Of a stretch of DNA of 64,000 nt, positions 49,301 through 58,239 are shown in pieces. Source of the DNA: Chryseobacterium cupriresistens (GTDB lineage Bacteria > Bacteroidota > Bacteroidia > Flavobacteriales > Weeksellaceae); the NCBI RefSeq assembly GCF_046614675.1, contig NZ_JBKKJT010000002.1, positions 763,795 to 827,794 of the forward strand. The letters run 5' to 3'. How positions within the stretch are numbered: the stretch's first letter is position 1; each line of letters starts with the position of its first letter. A model generated the notes under the pieces. That model searched no databases. It saw nothing but the letters and a program-made list of their open reading frames with translations, and had not been told where the DNA came from. Position numbers and translations under genes: made by a program.

Positions 49301-49471
49301 ATGGCGATCATCAAAACAGCAACTAACCTGCGCATAACGGTTAAAGATTCTTACCATCTGAGCGTAGGAAAAAAGGTTGAGAAAATAGCAAAGAAAATCA
49401 ATGTGGAAGCCCATAGAGATAACCTGGTTTTAGCAAGTAACAAGAAGATTATGTCCCATGGCCATAAGTAA
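49301..49471 (+). CDS. small beta-helix-like protein linked to vgrG
   Basis: A 56-residue protein if started at 49301 (MAIIKTATNLRITVKD), one base after the vgrG stop. An upstream ATG at 49274 would overlap vgrG. The sequence shows short alternating strands (NLRITVKDSYHLSVGKKVEK and INVEAHRDNLVLASNKKI) like the beta-helix repeats at the end of VgrG. It may cap or extend the spike, or act as an adaptor. It overlaps the next gene by 14 bases. The family is unknown to me. Confidence 0.55.
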   Translation: MAIIKTATNLRITVKDSYHLSVGKKVEKIAKKINVEAHRDNLVLASNKKIMSHGHK

Positions 49472-50507
49472 ATATAACCTGCTGATTCTTTTTATATGGT
49501 GTTTTTCATTAACGAATTGTCAGAATAAAAAAATGGAAGAAAAATACAGCTGGCTGGGAACCGTTTCCGCCCCGGAGGAATATCCGATGGAAGTCTATGA
49601 AGGTGCTATTGTTGCCGATGGTTTTACCTACAGCTTTGATGCCATCTGGGGAACACAGAATACAGGCTGGGGTAAAGAAGGCGGTACCATGAACGTTAAT
49701 ACCGAAAGCATGAGTGCGCCCCATAAACTGGAATTTACATGGTATTCTTTGGTAGAAAATAAATTCTACACCGGAAAATGGGACCTGGATAAAGAAAAGA
49801 TCAAAAAACTTTTGGATGAGGGGTTTGTAGACCAGGACACAAAAAAGAAAGCCACTTACAATTCCTTTGTGGTAGGATTAGCTCCACAAGGAAGAGTTGT
49901 GCTTTGGATGAAAGGTCCGGGAAACCAGAAAGAAGTAGGTGCTTTTCAGGCTCATGATACCATTATCACCAAAGAAAAAGCATACGATAATGCTCAGTAT
50001 ATGCTGAATGAAGGCTTTGCAGAAAGAATGTTGAAAGATCCGTCTTATAAGACATTCAAGCCGGAAATTCGTGAGAAAATTGAAAAAGAAGGCTATCCGC
50101 CAGCAGATATTTATAACGTTTATCGGGAAAGATACAGCTGGAAACCTTCCGTGATTCTCCCTGAAGGAGCCGCCTGGATAGATTTTGGTTTTACCAGTTA
50201 CAACGGTGAGCAGGAAAATTTTTTTGACCAGAGCTTAAAAGAGAATACTTACAAAAGCAGAGCTATCCCAAAATTCTGTGGTTTTTACTGGAAAGATAAA
50301 AACAACAACAGATATGCAGTATGGATAGACGCTTTTGATGATAAAGAAATATTTGATTTGTTTCAGAAATCAGGAAAAGACAAAAATATCAATCTTACCA
50401 TTAAAGTAAACGAAGACAATACAAAGGTTTTGGTCTCTTTAGAATCTGAAAAAGAAAAACTGGCAGTTACCAAAGCAAAAATCAGGGTATCCCGAAAGAT
50501 AGAATGA
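49458..50507 (+). CDS. DUF2931 family lipoprotein
   Basis: A 349-residue lipoprotein with lipobox LTNC (LILFIWCFSLTNCQNKK). The DUF2931 pattern is seen in the early segment YSWLGTVSAPEEYPMEVYEG, the GWGKEGGTMN motif, PHKLEFTWYSLVENKFYTG, and the later IYNVYRERYSWKPSVILPEGA. DUF2931 lipoproteins occur beside T6SS lipase effector genes, where they are candidate immunity proteins that protect the periplasmic face. It lies directly before the DUF2235 lipase gene. The immunity role is inferred from position and lipidation only. Confidence 0.8.
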   Translation: MAISKYNLLILFIWCFSLTNCQNKKMEEKYSWLGTVSAPEEYPMEVYEGAIVADGFTYSFDAIWGTQNTGWGKEGGTMNVNTESMSAPHKLEFTWYSLVENKFYTGKWDLDKEKIKKLLDEGFVDQDTKKKATYNSFVVGLAPQGRVVLWMKGPGNQKEVGAFQAHDTIITKEKAYDNAQYMLNEGFAERMLKDPSYKTFKPEIREKIEKEGYPPADIYNVYRERYSWKPSVILPEGAAWIDFGFTSYNGEQENFFDQSLKENTYKSRAIPKFCGFYWKDKNNNRYAVWIDAFDDKEIFDLFQKSGKDKNINLTIKVNEDNTKVLVSLESEKEKLAVTKAKIRVSRKIE

Positions 50508-50541
50508 TAATATTCACTCAGTCAATTTAAAAACAAGAACG

Positions 50542-51954
50542 ATGCACAACAATCAATTTGGAAGTTATACACCATCTGTATCCAAAGAGGAAGTACTGGA
50601 TATTACCATTGGGATTTTTTTTGACGGAACCCTGAATAATAAAACCAATACAGAGGAAAGAAAAAAGGGAACAGATGCCCATAAAAAACATGGTGGTGGA
50701 GCTAAAGACAATACCAGTTATAATAATGACTGGAGTAATGTAGCCCGCATGTGGGATAACTATGATAAAAACTTCGGAATTTATATAGAAGGTATCGGTA
50801 CATTGGATAAAGAAGGAGATGCAACGCTCGGATACGCTTTCGGGACCGGAGAAACCGGGATCAGATCAAAAGTGAGAAAAGGCTGCGAAGAAATTGTAAA
50901 AAAGGTGAAAACCATTAAAGCAGAAAAGAAAGCCGATAAGATTGCTGTTCTTACTTTCGATGTATTCGGATTCAGCCGTGGAGCTGCTGCAGCACGTAAT
51001 TTTGTATACGAAATCGGAAAAGCAAAATATAAAGCCAGTTCACGCACCGTCGCAAATGAAGCTGTTTCAGTGACCACCTATTCAGATGATGATGGAAAAA
51101 ATGTTGATTCTGAAGAACTTCCAAAATGGGGACATCTTGGCCTTAAGCTTGAAGAAGCAGGATTAAAGGTAGATGTTTTAAAAGTAAGATTTCTTGGAAT
51201 CTACGATACCGTTTCTTCCTATTCAAAATATCTGTCACCAGTTCCCAATTTCAGCAATGATGTAGAAGAATTAAGCCTGAATGAAATCGGAAAAGCCCAG
51301 ACTGTAGTTCACTTCATCGCAGAAAATGAGCATAGAGAAAACTTTGACCTGACAAGGGTACATATCGGAACTGAAAAAACTTTTCCGGGTGTACACTGCG
51401 ACGTGGGTGGTGCCTATGAAAACGGACAGGAAACGTGGGAGGAAGTGGAAACATCCTGGACAACCAGTTCCAAATTAGAAGCATTAAAAGCAGAACTCGT
51501 ATCAGAAGGTTGGTATGAAAAAGATATGCTTACCATTACCCCCGGATTCTATTTATCATTGAGAGGGTCCCGTTACCTGCTGAAAACTTACAGCTATATT
51601 CCTCTACATTTTATGGCTGAATACGGCATTGAGAAAAATCTTCCTATCACCTTGAAAAAAATGACTGATGATAAATATTCCATTTTGAATGATCAGTTTT
51701 TAATAGGAATAAAAGACCGTCTCAGAACTTATGTGATGGGAAATGGCAAACCTTATGCCTTCAAACATTTTAAAGCGCTGCGTGATGCTTATGGTGGAAA
51801 CGAAGTCCCGGAAGACCGTCAGGATGCTTATCAGAAAGAAGTAAAAGAACAGAACGATTTGAGATTCCTTCGTCTTCATTACCTTCACTGGTCAGCAAGA
51901 AGAGAAAAAATAGGTATGGATCCGAGACCGAACAGAACAAGAGTTATCCATTAA
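50542..51954 (+). CDS. DUF2235 (Tle1-like) T6SS lipase effector
   Basis: A 470-residue alpha/beta hydrolase of the DUF2235 family, which includes the Tle1 phospholipase effectors. The start GIFFDGTLNN is the family's first strand and loop. The nucleophile elbow is GFSRGAAAARNF with Ser145. The acid lies in FLGIYDTVSSY, and HCDVGGAYENG carries the catalytic histidine region. No signal peptide is present, as expected for a T6SS-delivered protein. It sits between the DUF2931 lipoprotein and a LysM-containing protein, within the VgrG island. Phospholipid hydrolysis in rival cells is the family role; here it is inferred. Confidence 0.85.
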   Translation: MHNNQFGSYTPSVSKEEVLDITIGIFFDGTLNNKTNTEERKKGTDAHKKHGGGAKDNTSYNNDWSNVARMWDNYDKNFGIYIEGIGTLDKEGDATLGYAFGTGETGIRSKVRKGCEEIVKKVKTIKAEKKADKIAVLTFDVFGFSRGAAAARNFVYEIGKAKYKASSRTVANEAVSVTTYSDDDGKNVDSEELPKWGHLGLKLEEAGLKVDVLKVRFLGIYDTVSSYSKYLSPVPNFSNDVEELSLNEIGKAQTVVHFIAENEHRENFDLTRVHIGTEKTFPGVHCDVGGAYENGQETWEEVETSWTTSSKLEALKAELVSEGWYEKDMLTITPGFYLSLRGSRYLLKTYSYIPLHFMAEYGIEKNLPITLKKMTDDKYSILNDQFLIGIKDRLRTYVMGNGKPYAFKHFKALRDAYGGNEVPEDRQDAYQKEVKEQNDLRFLRLHYLHWSARREKIGMDPRPNRTRVIH

Positions 51955-52005
51955 ATATTTAAATAAGAGTATTATACCAAGAAAGAAATTGAAGCAGGAA
52001 CATTT

Positions 52006-53049
52006 ATGCAGAAATATAATATACATACCGTTCAGAAAGATGAAACTTTAAAAAGTATAGCCTCGCTGTACGGGCTGGATAAAGATGCATTAAAACTCTT
52101 CCATAATAACCACTGTGCTGTGAAAGATATGATCCTGATCAATCTTAACGGGCAGAAAGAGCTTTTTGTTCCGAGAACAGCGGTTGCTGATCAAAAGAGT
52201 CTGGTTAAATTCGGAAAAGGAAACAGCCTTACTCTTCAGCCTGAAAACAAAGTGCGAAGATACAGTGTCGTTATTACCATTGAAAAAGGAGAATCGAAAA
52301 ACGAATTAAAATATGAAACATCAGTTCGCTGGCTGAAAACAGAAAAAGGGCATCATTTTTTTGAGATAGACAGAACATCAAAACTCTATCTCAACGAAGA
52401 AGAAGTGAATGAAATTGCAGATCTGCTCGCTTACAGAACCTCCGGGATCTTATATCCTTTACAGATCAGTACAGATGAACATGGAAGGTTTGAAACCGTA
52501 GAAAATGCAGAGGTATTTTCCAAAAGATGGCCAGCTGTAAAAGAAGAACTCTATAAAGAATTTGATGGCGAAACGGTAGACGAATACTGCGGAAAGATTG
52601 AAAAAGTGATCAGCCAGCCCGAAGCAATCAATCTGTATATTAAAAATGATTATTTCATCCGCTCATTATTTTTTGGAATATATCAGCGTTTCGGAAATGA
52701 ATATAGAACTGAGATGACAGAAACCTTTCCGGTAACAGATAATGCCATTGAACCTGCATATAAACTGACACTGGAAACAGATCCGGTGAAAGGAGAAACC
52801 GGCCTGATTACCATAGAAGGATATGGAAAGTTATATGACGAAAGAAATATTGATGATTTTATAAGAAAATCACCTTTTTCATTGATTATAGAAGATCATC
52901 CTGTGATGAATGAAGAAGGAACTTTCAGACTCATAAGCTATCTGAAAGGAGAAACTTCACTTCCGGAATCTCTTTACCTGGAATGCAGTATCATGCTGCA
53001 GGAAAAGAAAAAGATTTCAGTATCAGTTTCAGGAATTGATGAAAACTAA
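52006..53049 (+). CDS. LysM-domain protein of the T6SS island
   Basis: A 347-residue protein without signal peptide. Residues 1-60 form a LysM-like motif (IHTVQKDETLKSIASLYGLD and then LINLNGQKELFVP). The rest is alpha+beta, with SVVITIEKGESKNELKYETS and later beta-rich segments, and no enzymatic motif. In Bacteroidota T6SS islands, LysM proteins stand between VgrG and effector genes and may be effector adaptors or spike accessories. It lies 29 bases upstream of the PAAR-like gene. The exact role is unknown. Confidence 0.65.
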   Translation: MQKYNIHTVQKDETLKSIASLYGLDKDALKLFHNNHCAVKDMILINLNGQKELFVPRTAVADQKSLVKFGKGNSLTLQPENKVRRYSVVITIEKGESKNELKYETSVRWLKTEKGHHFFEIDRTSKLYLNEEEVNEIADLLAYRTSGILYPLQISTDEHGRFETVENAEVFSKRWPAVKEELYKEFDGETVDEYCGKIEKVISQPEAINLYIKNDYFIRSLFFGIYQRFGNEYRTEMTETFPVTDNAIEPAYKLTLETDPVKGETGLITIEGYGKLYDERNIDDFIRKSPFSLIIEDHPVMNEEGTFRLISYLKGETSLPESLYLECSIMLQEKKKISVSVSGIDEN

Positions 53050-53078
53050 ATTACCATTTCACTAAAGATAAAATTAAT

Positions 53079-53567
53079 ATGGCAGAAAAACATATTGTAG
53101 TACAGGGCGCCCTATGCAAATGCCAGTTCGGACAGGCTCCGGACAAGCTCAAAGTACTTACACACCAAAAAGAATATGCCAATGATAAAAGCGCTTCCAA
53201 AAAACTGATCGTTACTACGAAAGAAATAGGAGCAGCCACATTTGAAAAAAACACATTCGGAAACTGTACCAAAATGGGAGGTCCGCCTCCACCATGTAAA
53301 ATTATGGTTACAGAATGGCAGAATTTTTATGATAAAGTACAGCTCAGCAATGGCGGATATATCATTGTGGAAGACAGCAAAGCCGTGTGTGCTGTTGCCG
53401 GAACGCCATGCATCGAAATTATAGACCACGGGCAAAGAGCAGAAGCCAGCCAGCAGAACTTTAAAAATGCCGACAAAGACGTTCAGCAGCAGATCAATCC
53501 GCTGGTAGATTCCGAAGAAATGTATAACGACCAGCCTTCAGGAGGAGGGCAGGATGGTGCAATCTAA
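53079..53567 (+). CDS. PAAR-like DUF4280 protein
   Basis: A 162-residue protein of the DUF4280 family. The motif VVQGALCKCQFGQAPDKLKV and the later FGNCTKMGGPPPPCKI, followed by AVCAVAGTPCIEI, give a set of metal-binding cysteines typical of this PAAR-like group. PAAR proteins sharpen the VgrG tip and connect effectors to it. The C-terminal 40 residues are low-complexity (QQQINPLVDSEEMYNDQ). It lies 11 bases upstream of the 943-residue effector-like gene and is probably its cognate tip. Confidence 0.85.
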   Translation: MAEKHIVVQGALCKCQFGQAPDKLKVLTHQKEYANDKSASKKLIVTTKEIGAATFEKNTFGNCTKMGGPPPPCKIMVTEWQNFYDKVQLSNGGYIIVEDSKAVCAVAGTPCIEIIDHGQRAEASQQNFKNADKDVQQQINPLVDSEEMYNDQPSGGGQDGAI

Positions 53568-53578
53568 ATGATAAGAAA

Positions 53579-56410
53579 ATGGCAAAAGGCGTAAAAAAAA
53601 TAAAAGTTGTAAGCGGATTGTATTACCCCAAAATGTCTGTATTAGGGCAAAGGATTACCATAAAACCGGATCAGTGGGTGCAGTTTGGTGTAGACGAATG
53701 GCTGCCGGGCACCACAGATGCCGACAAAAAGAAACCTCTTACCTGGATGAGGCAGAACAGTAGCAAAAAAATTATCATCAATCAGATAACCTCTGCTACA
53801 GGATATAAATTTTTAATTGGTAAGCAGTACTGCGGAAGCTATCAGTTTTATATTGAAGCCAGTCTTTCAGGAGTAAGAGACCCTAAAGGTAATACAGGAC
53901 TATTTGTAAAAGGCTGGTGTGAGCCCAAAATTGTAAGCAGCAAATGGTCTACCCAGAAGAACAGCAAAAGCATCAAAAACAATAAAAAAAACGAATACAT
54001 TTCCTATGGGCATATCGTTCATCTGAACCTCGTGACGGAAGGACTCAATGGAAATACAGTCAGCATTGAATTGTGGAATCAGCAGTCCGCAAAAGCAGAT
54101 AAACTGGTGCATACCTATAACAATGTACAGGTAATAGACGGTGAAGTGAATCTGAAAATAGAAAATACCTTTGCCTGGATGGCTTATGTGGACAATATTC
54201 AGAATGTAGAGGAGTTCTATGTTAAAGTAAAAGATGTTGCATCCAAAAAATACATTAAAGACAAGCTTGGAGATGACCTTCATGCCATCTATCTGAATGT
54301 AAAAAATAAAGTAGTTACTACCAATACCAACGGAGCCCAGAACCAGACACCAACTAAAGTGTATAAGCCGGATGTAAATTCCGTCAGACTGGAACCTTGT
54401 AAGTTTGAAGTGATCAAAATCACAGAAAGTGAAATAAAAGACGGAAAGGCTAATAATACAACCGTTAAAGTTTTTGATAATGGTAATGGTATAAAGCAAA
54501 TACAGTCACCGGCGCTTCAGGAACATATTAAAAGAACCATCTTTTATAAATTCGATTCTACAGAAATTGATAAAGATGGAGTCGCCATCCTGAATAATGT
54601 ACTCAAATTCCTTTTAGAACATAAAGATGCCACCATGAATCTGAGTGGCTACGCTTGTGTAATCGGAAAGCAGAATTACAATAAAGGTCTTTCCCAGAGA
54701 AGAGCGGATGTTGTCAAAAAATTCTTTGCAGACGGTGGATTAGATCCAAGAAGAATCATCTCTGTGGGAAAAGGAGAAGTAGATCCTACTGACGATAAAA
54801 AAGGAAGAGATAATATAAAATATAAAAATGAGAAAGACTACGAAAATAACCGTAGAGTAGACATCTCATTTGTATTCAATGCCCATGATGCACAAACGGT
54901 TAACTATGAAGTGACAGCACCTAGTGTATCCATGAAGAAAGATATAACGATTGATGTTACCGGTTTTCAAACCAATGAATGCTTCAGAGACAGCAAAGGG
55001 AAACATAAAAAACAGGTCCTGATGGTAGATGTAGGGCAGGCAATAGATAAAGGAGATACTGTAAAGACATTTACCACACCATCATTTAATTATGGAGTAT
55101 ACTCAGATCTATCACAATTCAATGCTTTTCCTATACAATATATCTGGCCGATGTGGATCACTCCCAATCAATTCCATCTTCACGCACATACATGCAGGTA
55201 TTTTAGCAATGAAAAGAGAACAACCGTATTAATCAAAGCTTACCCGGACATTAAATGGACACTTACTTTCTTCGTTAATCTTACCAATGAACTGAGTGTG
55301 AAATGGCAGAACCAGCCAGCGGCAAAACATAAAGACCTACAGGCTAAAGCCGGTAAAATAGGTGCTGAAAGAAGATGGAAACAAAAGGATGCTTCCTTCG
55401 GATTCAGCCTGAAAAGTGAATGGGAAAAGAATAGAAGCGGCAGTTTTCAGAAAAGTAAGGAAGTTAAAGGAGAATACGAGAGAAAATTCAAAAAGCTTTA
55501 TGATCTTTTCGGATCAATGGGAGCAATGTCTGACGGTATTACCAACAAAACTAAAGGACAGGTTAGAAATATAGGTTTTAAAGGTCTTCCGGTAACTTTC
55601 GCAATCAAGCCTCCTAATATTAATCTAAAAGGTGAATGGTTTTTAGAAAGAGCCAAACAGAAAAATACCGAAATAGAAAGATTAGGAACAAAGGTTGATA
55701 TATCTTTTAATGCAGAACCCCTGATAGGATTAGAAGTTACAATAGACCTCCTTTGTACAGCTGTAGGACTGGTGGCAGGAGCCGTGAGTGGAGGAACCGC
55801 AGCACCAGGTGCTGTAAGGTTGTATGGAGTGATCAAAGACCAGATGAATACAGGAGTTGAGTTTGGGAATGATGATTTCGGAGCTAAACTGAGTTCAGAT
55901 GTTTACATTGATCTTGTTATTTCAAGTGAAATCAAAACATCAATTGGTTTTTCATTCAATACTGTAAGCGAAAAAAGTGATAAGCAAGGAAAAATAGAAG
56001 CTAAAAATACCCTTAAAATTGAATTAAAAGCAGGGGTTTGGGCAAAAGCAGAAGCCAATCTTGTCATTGTGAAAGTAGAAGGATATTTTGAAATGAGCGG
56101 AAAGGGATCAGCTTCCATTACATTCGGGCATGGTGTGAAATTTGATGATAAAGGATTAAATTACCGCCCGGAATTAGGATTTGATGGACTCAACGCTGAG
56201 TATGTGATTAAAGGAAAAGTAGGAATGTCTGCAAAAAAGAAAATACCTAGAGGTGGCAGTAAAAAACCGGCAGAACTTAAAGGAAGTTCAGAAGACGAAG
56301 GTATTATCGCAGAAGGTAAATTTAACGAAATTGTACCTAAATTTGATGTCATCAAAAGTCTTGAAGAACTTTTCGGATTCAGTGCCGATATTCCGTTAAT
56401 AAGAAATTAG
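53579..56410 (+). CDS. large OmpA-domain T6SS-associated protein (candidate effector)
   Basis: A 943-residue protein without signal peptide, 11 bases after the PAAR-like gene. Residues 1-250 are two beta-rich, Ig-like segments (RITIKPDQWVQFGVDEWLPG, then HIVHLNLVTEGLNGNTVSIE). Residues 312-433 are an OmpA C-terminal domain (IFYKFDSTEID, then LSQRRADVVKKFFADGG and ENNRRVDISF), which binds peptidoglycan. A hydrophobic glycine/alanine-rich segment lies near 714-750 (VGLVAGAVSGGTAAPGAV). The last 150 residues are repetitive amphipathic strands (EIKTSIGFSFNTVS, LKIELKAGVWAKAEAN). No catalytic motif was found; a pore-forming or membrane-acting end is possible. Lipoprotein and membrane genes follow. 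Confidence 0.6.
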   Translation: MAKGVKKIKVVSGLYYPKMSVLGQRITIKPDQWVQFGVDEWLPGTTDADKKKPLTWMRQNSSKKIIINQITSATGYKFLIGKQYCGSYQFYIEASLSGVRDPKGNTGLFVKGWCEPKIVSSKWSTQKNSKSIKNNKKNEYISYGHIVHLNLVTEGLNGNTVSIELWNQQSAKADKLVHTYNNVQVIDGEVNLKIENTFAWMAYVDNIQNVEEFYVKVKDVASKKYIKDKLGDDLHAIYLNVKNKVVTTNTNGAQNQTPTKVYKPDVNSVRLEPCKFEVIKITESEIKDGKANNTTVKVFDNGNGIKQIQSPALQEHIKRTIFYKFDSTEIDKDGVAILNNVLKFLLEHKDATMNLSGYACVIGKQNYNKGLSQRRADVVKKFFADGGLDPRRIISVGKGEVDPTDDKKGRDNIKYKNEKDYENNRRVDISFVFNAHDAQTVNYEVTAPSVSMKKDITIDVTGFQTNECFRDSKGKHKKQVLMVDVGQAIDKGDTVKTFTTPSFNYGVYSDLSQFNAFPIQYIWPMWITPNQFHLHAHTCRYFSNEKRTTVLIKAYPDIKWTLTFFVNLTNELSVKWQNQPAAKHKDLQAKAGKIGAERRWKQKDASFGFSLKSEWEKNRSGSFQKSKEVKGEYERKFKKLYDLFGSMGAMSDGITNKTKGQVRNIGFKGLPVTFAIKPPNINLKGEWFLERAKQKNTEIERLGTKVDISFNAEPLIGLEVTIDLLCTAVGLVAGAVSGGTAAPGAVRLYGVIKDQMNTGVEFGNDDFGAKLSSDVYIDLVISSEIKTSIGFSFNTVSEKSDKQGKIEAKNTLKIELKAGVWAKAEANLVIVKVEGYFEMSGKGSASITFGHGVKFDDKGLNYRPELGFDGLNAEYVIKGKVGMSAKKKIPRGGSKKPAELKGSSEDEGIIAEGKFNEIVPKFDVIKSLEELFGFSADIPLIRN

Positions 56411-56415
56411 ATCAT

Positions 56416-57015
56416 ATGAAAAAGATAGTTTTAATAATTTTGTGTTTTATCATGTTTGTATCATGCCAGTCACAACAAAAGACAGATCTGGAAAAAATAG
56501 ATTTTTCCAAAGGATATAAAGAAGTTCTGAAAGACACCAAATATCAGACAGAAGCAAGGGAAATTGTAACTACATTGCCTGTAGCTTATACCAAAGATGT
56601 TTCCGGATATAAATTCGGAAATATATCGTTTCCCGAACAGAAAGAAAATAATGTAAAAAACTCCACCGTAGGATTACTTATTAACAATACTACAGAAAGG
56701 CTTACTAAAGGCGTGAAAATAGAACTGGAAGATACTGCTGCAGGTAACGATCTTTTAGCCTATCTCAAATCACAATACAAAAATCCTAAAGTTCTTGCAG
56801 GAGTTCCTGCAAAGAACAGTGAAGGTAAAATATTGGGAAATGCAGCCTATGCCTGGGATCTGAAAGGTAAAACAATGGTATTGGTACAATATTATGAATA
56901 CACCAATAATAAACCCAATACTTCCTCTGTTCTCTATATTGTAGACAATCAGGTGAAGACGGCAGACGGGCAGGAAACAGCAGCAGTACACCTGCTAAAA
57001 ACGTATACTTCATAG
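56416..57015 (+). CDS. lipoprotein after the large effector-like gene (candidate immunity protein)
   Basis: A 199-residue lipoprotein with lipobox FVSC (LIILCFIMFVSCQSQQ). The mature part is alpha+beta, with VGLLINNTTERLTKGVKIEL and AYAWDLKGKTMVLVQYYEYT. It begins 5 bases after the 943-residue gene, so coexpression is certain. An outer- or inner-membrane lipoprotein directly behind a candidate effector is the usual arrangement for an immunity protein. There is no sequence proof. Confidence 0.6.
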   Translation: MKKIVLIILCFIMFVSCQSQQKTDLEKIDFSKGYKEVLKDTKYQTEAREIVTTLPVAYTKDVSGYKFGNISFPEQKENNVKNSTVGLLINNTTERLTKGVKIELEDTAAGNDLLAYLKSQYKNPKVLAGVPAKNSEGKILGNAAYAWDLKGKTMVLVQYYEYTNNKPNTSSVLYIVDNQVKTADGQETAAVHLLKTYTS

Positions 57016-57025
57016 CAGATTTTTA

Positions 57026-57679
57026 TTGATGGATAATTATGATTATTATGCAGAAAAAGTAATTACGTATTTACCGTTAGTTATACTTTCTGTCATTGCA
57101 GTTATTTTACTACTTCCTAATTCTAGAAAAAGATTTTTAAGAATTCAGGCATCATTACCCACATCCAAAATAAAATCTGTGGCCATGGGGCTGGTAGAAA
57201 TTCAGGGAAAACTTATTATGAAAGAACCTTTGATTTCTCCCGTTGCAAGAGAAGAATGCATAGGATATTATTATACAATTGAAGATGTAACCAGAGATAA
57301 AGAAGGGAAAAATTCTTATACAACAATTCATAGAGAAACCCAGTGCAATCTCTTTCTGATGCAGGATGATTCAGGAACCATTGAAATACATCCCGAAGGC
57401 ATAGAATTGATATTCATCGAAGAAACCAATGTAAGTTATAACGGACAGAAAAGATACAAGGAAACATTGCTTAAATCCGGCCAGGAAATGCTTCTGGTGG
57501 GAGCTGCCGATTCAAGAAACGGAGAAGCTTTCATCAGAAAAGATACAGGGCATAAGCTTTTAGGAATTACCACTGTTGCAGGAATTTCAGTCTGGAATAA
57601 ATACCAGCCCCTGTTGAGGTCATTTATTGTCACCTGTATCGTTATACTTATCGTAATGATTTTAATCTTATCACAATAA
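57026..57679 (+). CDS. GIDE-domain-like membrane protein
   Basis: A 217-residue protein with an N-terminal transmembrane helix (LPLVILSVIAVILLLP), a soluble domain and a C-terminal helix (SFIVTCIVILIVMILIL). The soluble part contains GLVEIQGKLIMKEPLISPVA and ECIGYYYTIEDVTRDKEG, which resemble the GIDE (BAM) domain found between membrane helices in MULAN-type proteins. It lies 10 bases after the lipoprotein gene, and its stop overlaps the start of the LemA gene. GIDE and LemA genes recur as neighbours in bacteria, with an unknown membrane-stress role. Confidence 0.65.
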   Translation: MMDNYDYYAEKVITYLPLVILSVIAVILLLPNSRKRFLRIQASLPTSKIKSVAMGLVEIQGKLIMKEPLISPVAREECIGYYYTIEDVTRDKEGKNSYTTIHRETQCNLFLMQDDSGTIEIHPEGIELIFIEETNVSYNGQKRYKETLLKSGQEMLLVGAADSRNGEAFIRKDTGHKLLGITTVAGISVWNKYQPLLRSFIVTCIVILIVMILILSQ

Positions 57680-58239
57680 TGAATCAAATTGTAGCAATTG
57701 TTATCGCCGTTTTTCTTATCGTGGCCATCGTGGCTTTTTTCATCAGTTTGTATAACAAGCTTGTCATGCTGAAATTCAATGTGGAAAAAGCGTATGGGAA
57801 TATAGATGTTATTTTGAAGCAAAGAGCAGACGAAATTCCAAACCTTGTTAATGTTGCCAAACAGTTTATGGCACATGAAAAAGACCTGCTTACCAAACTG
57901 ACAGAACTAAGAACTTCCTATAACAACACCAATGATTCCGACAGAAAAACAGAGCTTGCCAATGAGACATCAAAAGCACTTTCATCATTTTTTGCTGTTT
58001 CAGAAAACTATCCCGGCCTGCTGTCAAACAATAACTTCCTGGAACTACAGAAAAGAGTTTCCGGAATGGAAGATAAAATAGCAGACAGAAGAGAATTTTT
58101 CAATGACAGTGTAAACCTCTATAATATAGGAATTCATGAGTTTCCCAATGTTATATTGGCAAAAATGCTGGGCTATAAAGACAAAACCCTATTAGACGTT
58201 TCAAATCAGGAAAAACATTATGAAGGAGTTCAGTTTTAA
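57679..58239 (+). CDS. LemA family protein
   Basis: A 186-residue protein. An N-terminal membrane segment (IVAIVIAVFLIVAIVAFFISLYN) leads into the LemA helical core: KLVMLKFNVEKAYGNIDVIL, KQRADEIPNLVNVAKQFMAHE and the later DSVNLYNIGIHEFPNVILAKM. These phrases are conserved in LemA. Function is unknown; LemA proteins are membrane-bound with an extended coiled bundle. Start and preceding stop share one base (57679). Linked to the T6SS island by continuous tight spacing. Confidence 0.9.
   Translation: MNQIVAIVIAVFLIVAIVAFFISLYNKLVMLKFNVEKAYGNIDVILKQRADEIPNLVNVAKQFMAHEKDLLTKLTELRTSYNNTNDSDRKTELANETSKALSSFFAVSENYPGLLSNNNFLELQKRVSGMEDKIADRREFFNDSVNLYNIGIHEFPNVILAKMLGYKDKTLLDVSNQEKHYEGVQF

Noticed and set aside
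53900..54499. A 199-codon open frame on the minus strand
   Set aside because: It lies opposite the 943-residue protein gene; its F/I/Y-rich translation has no start context or family resemblance.
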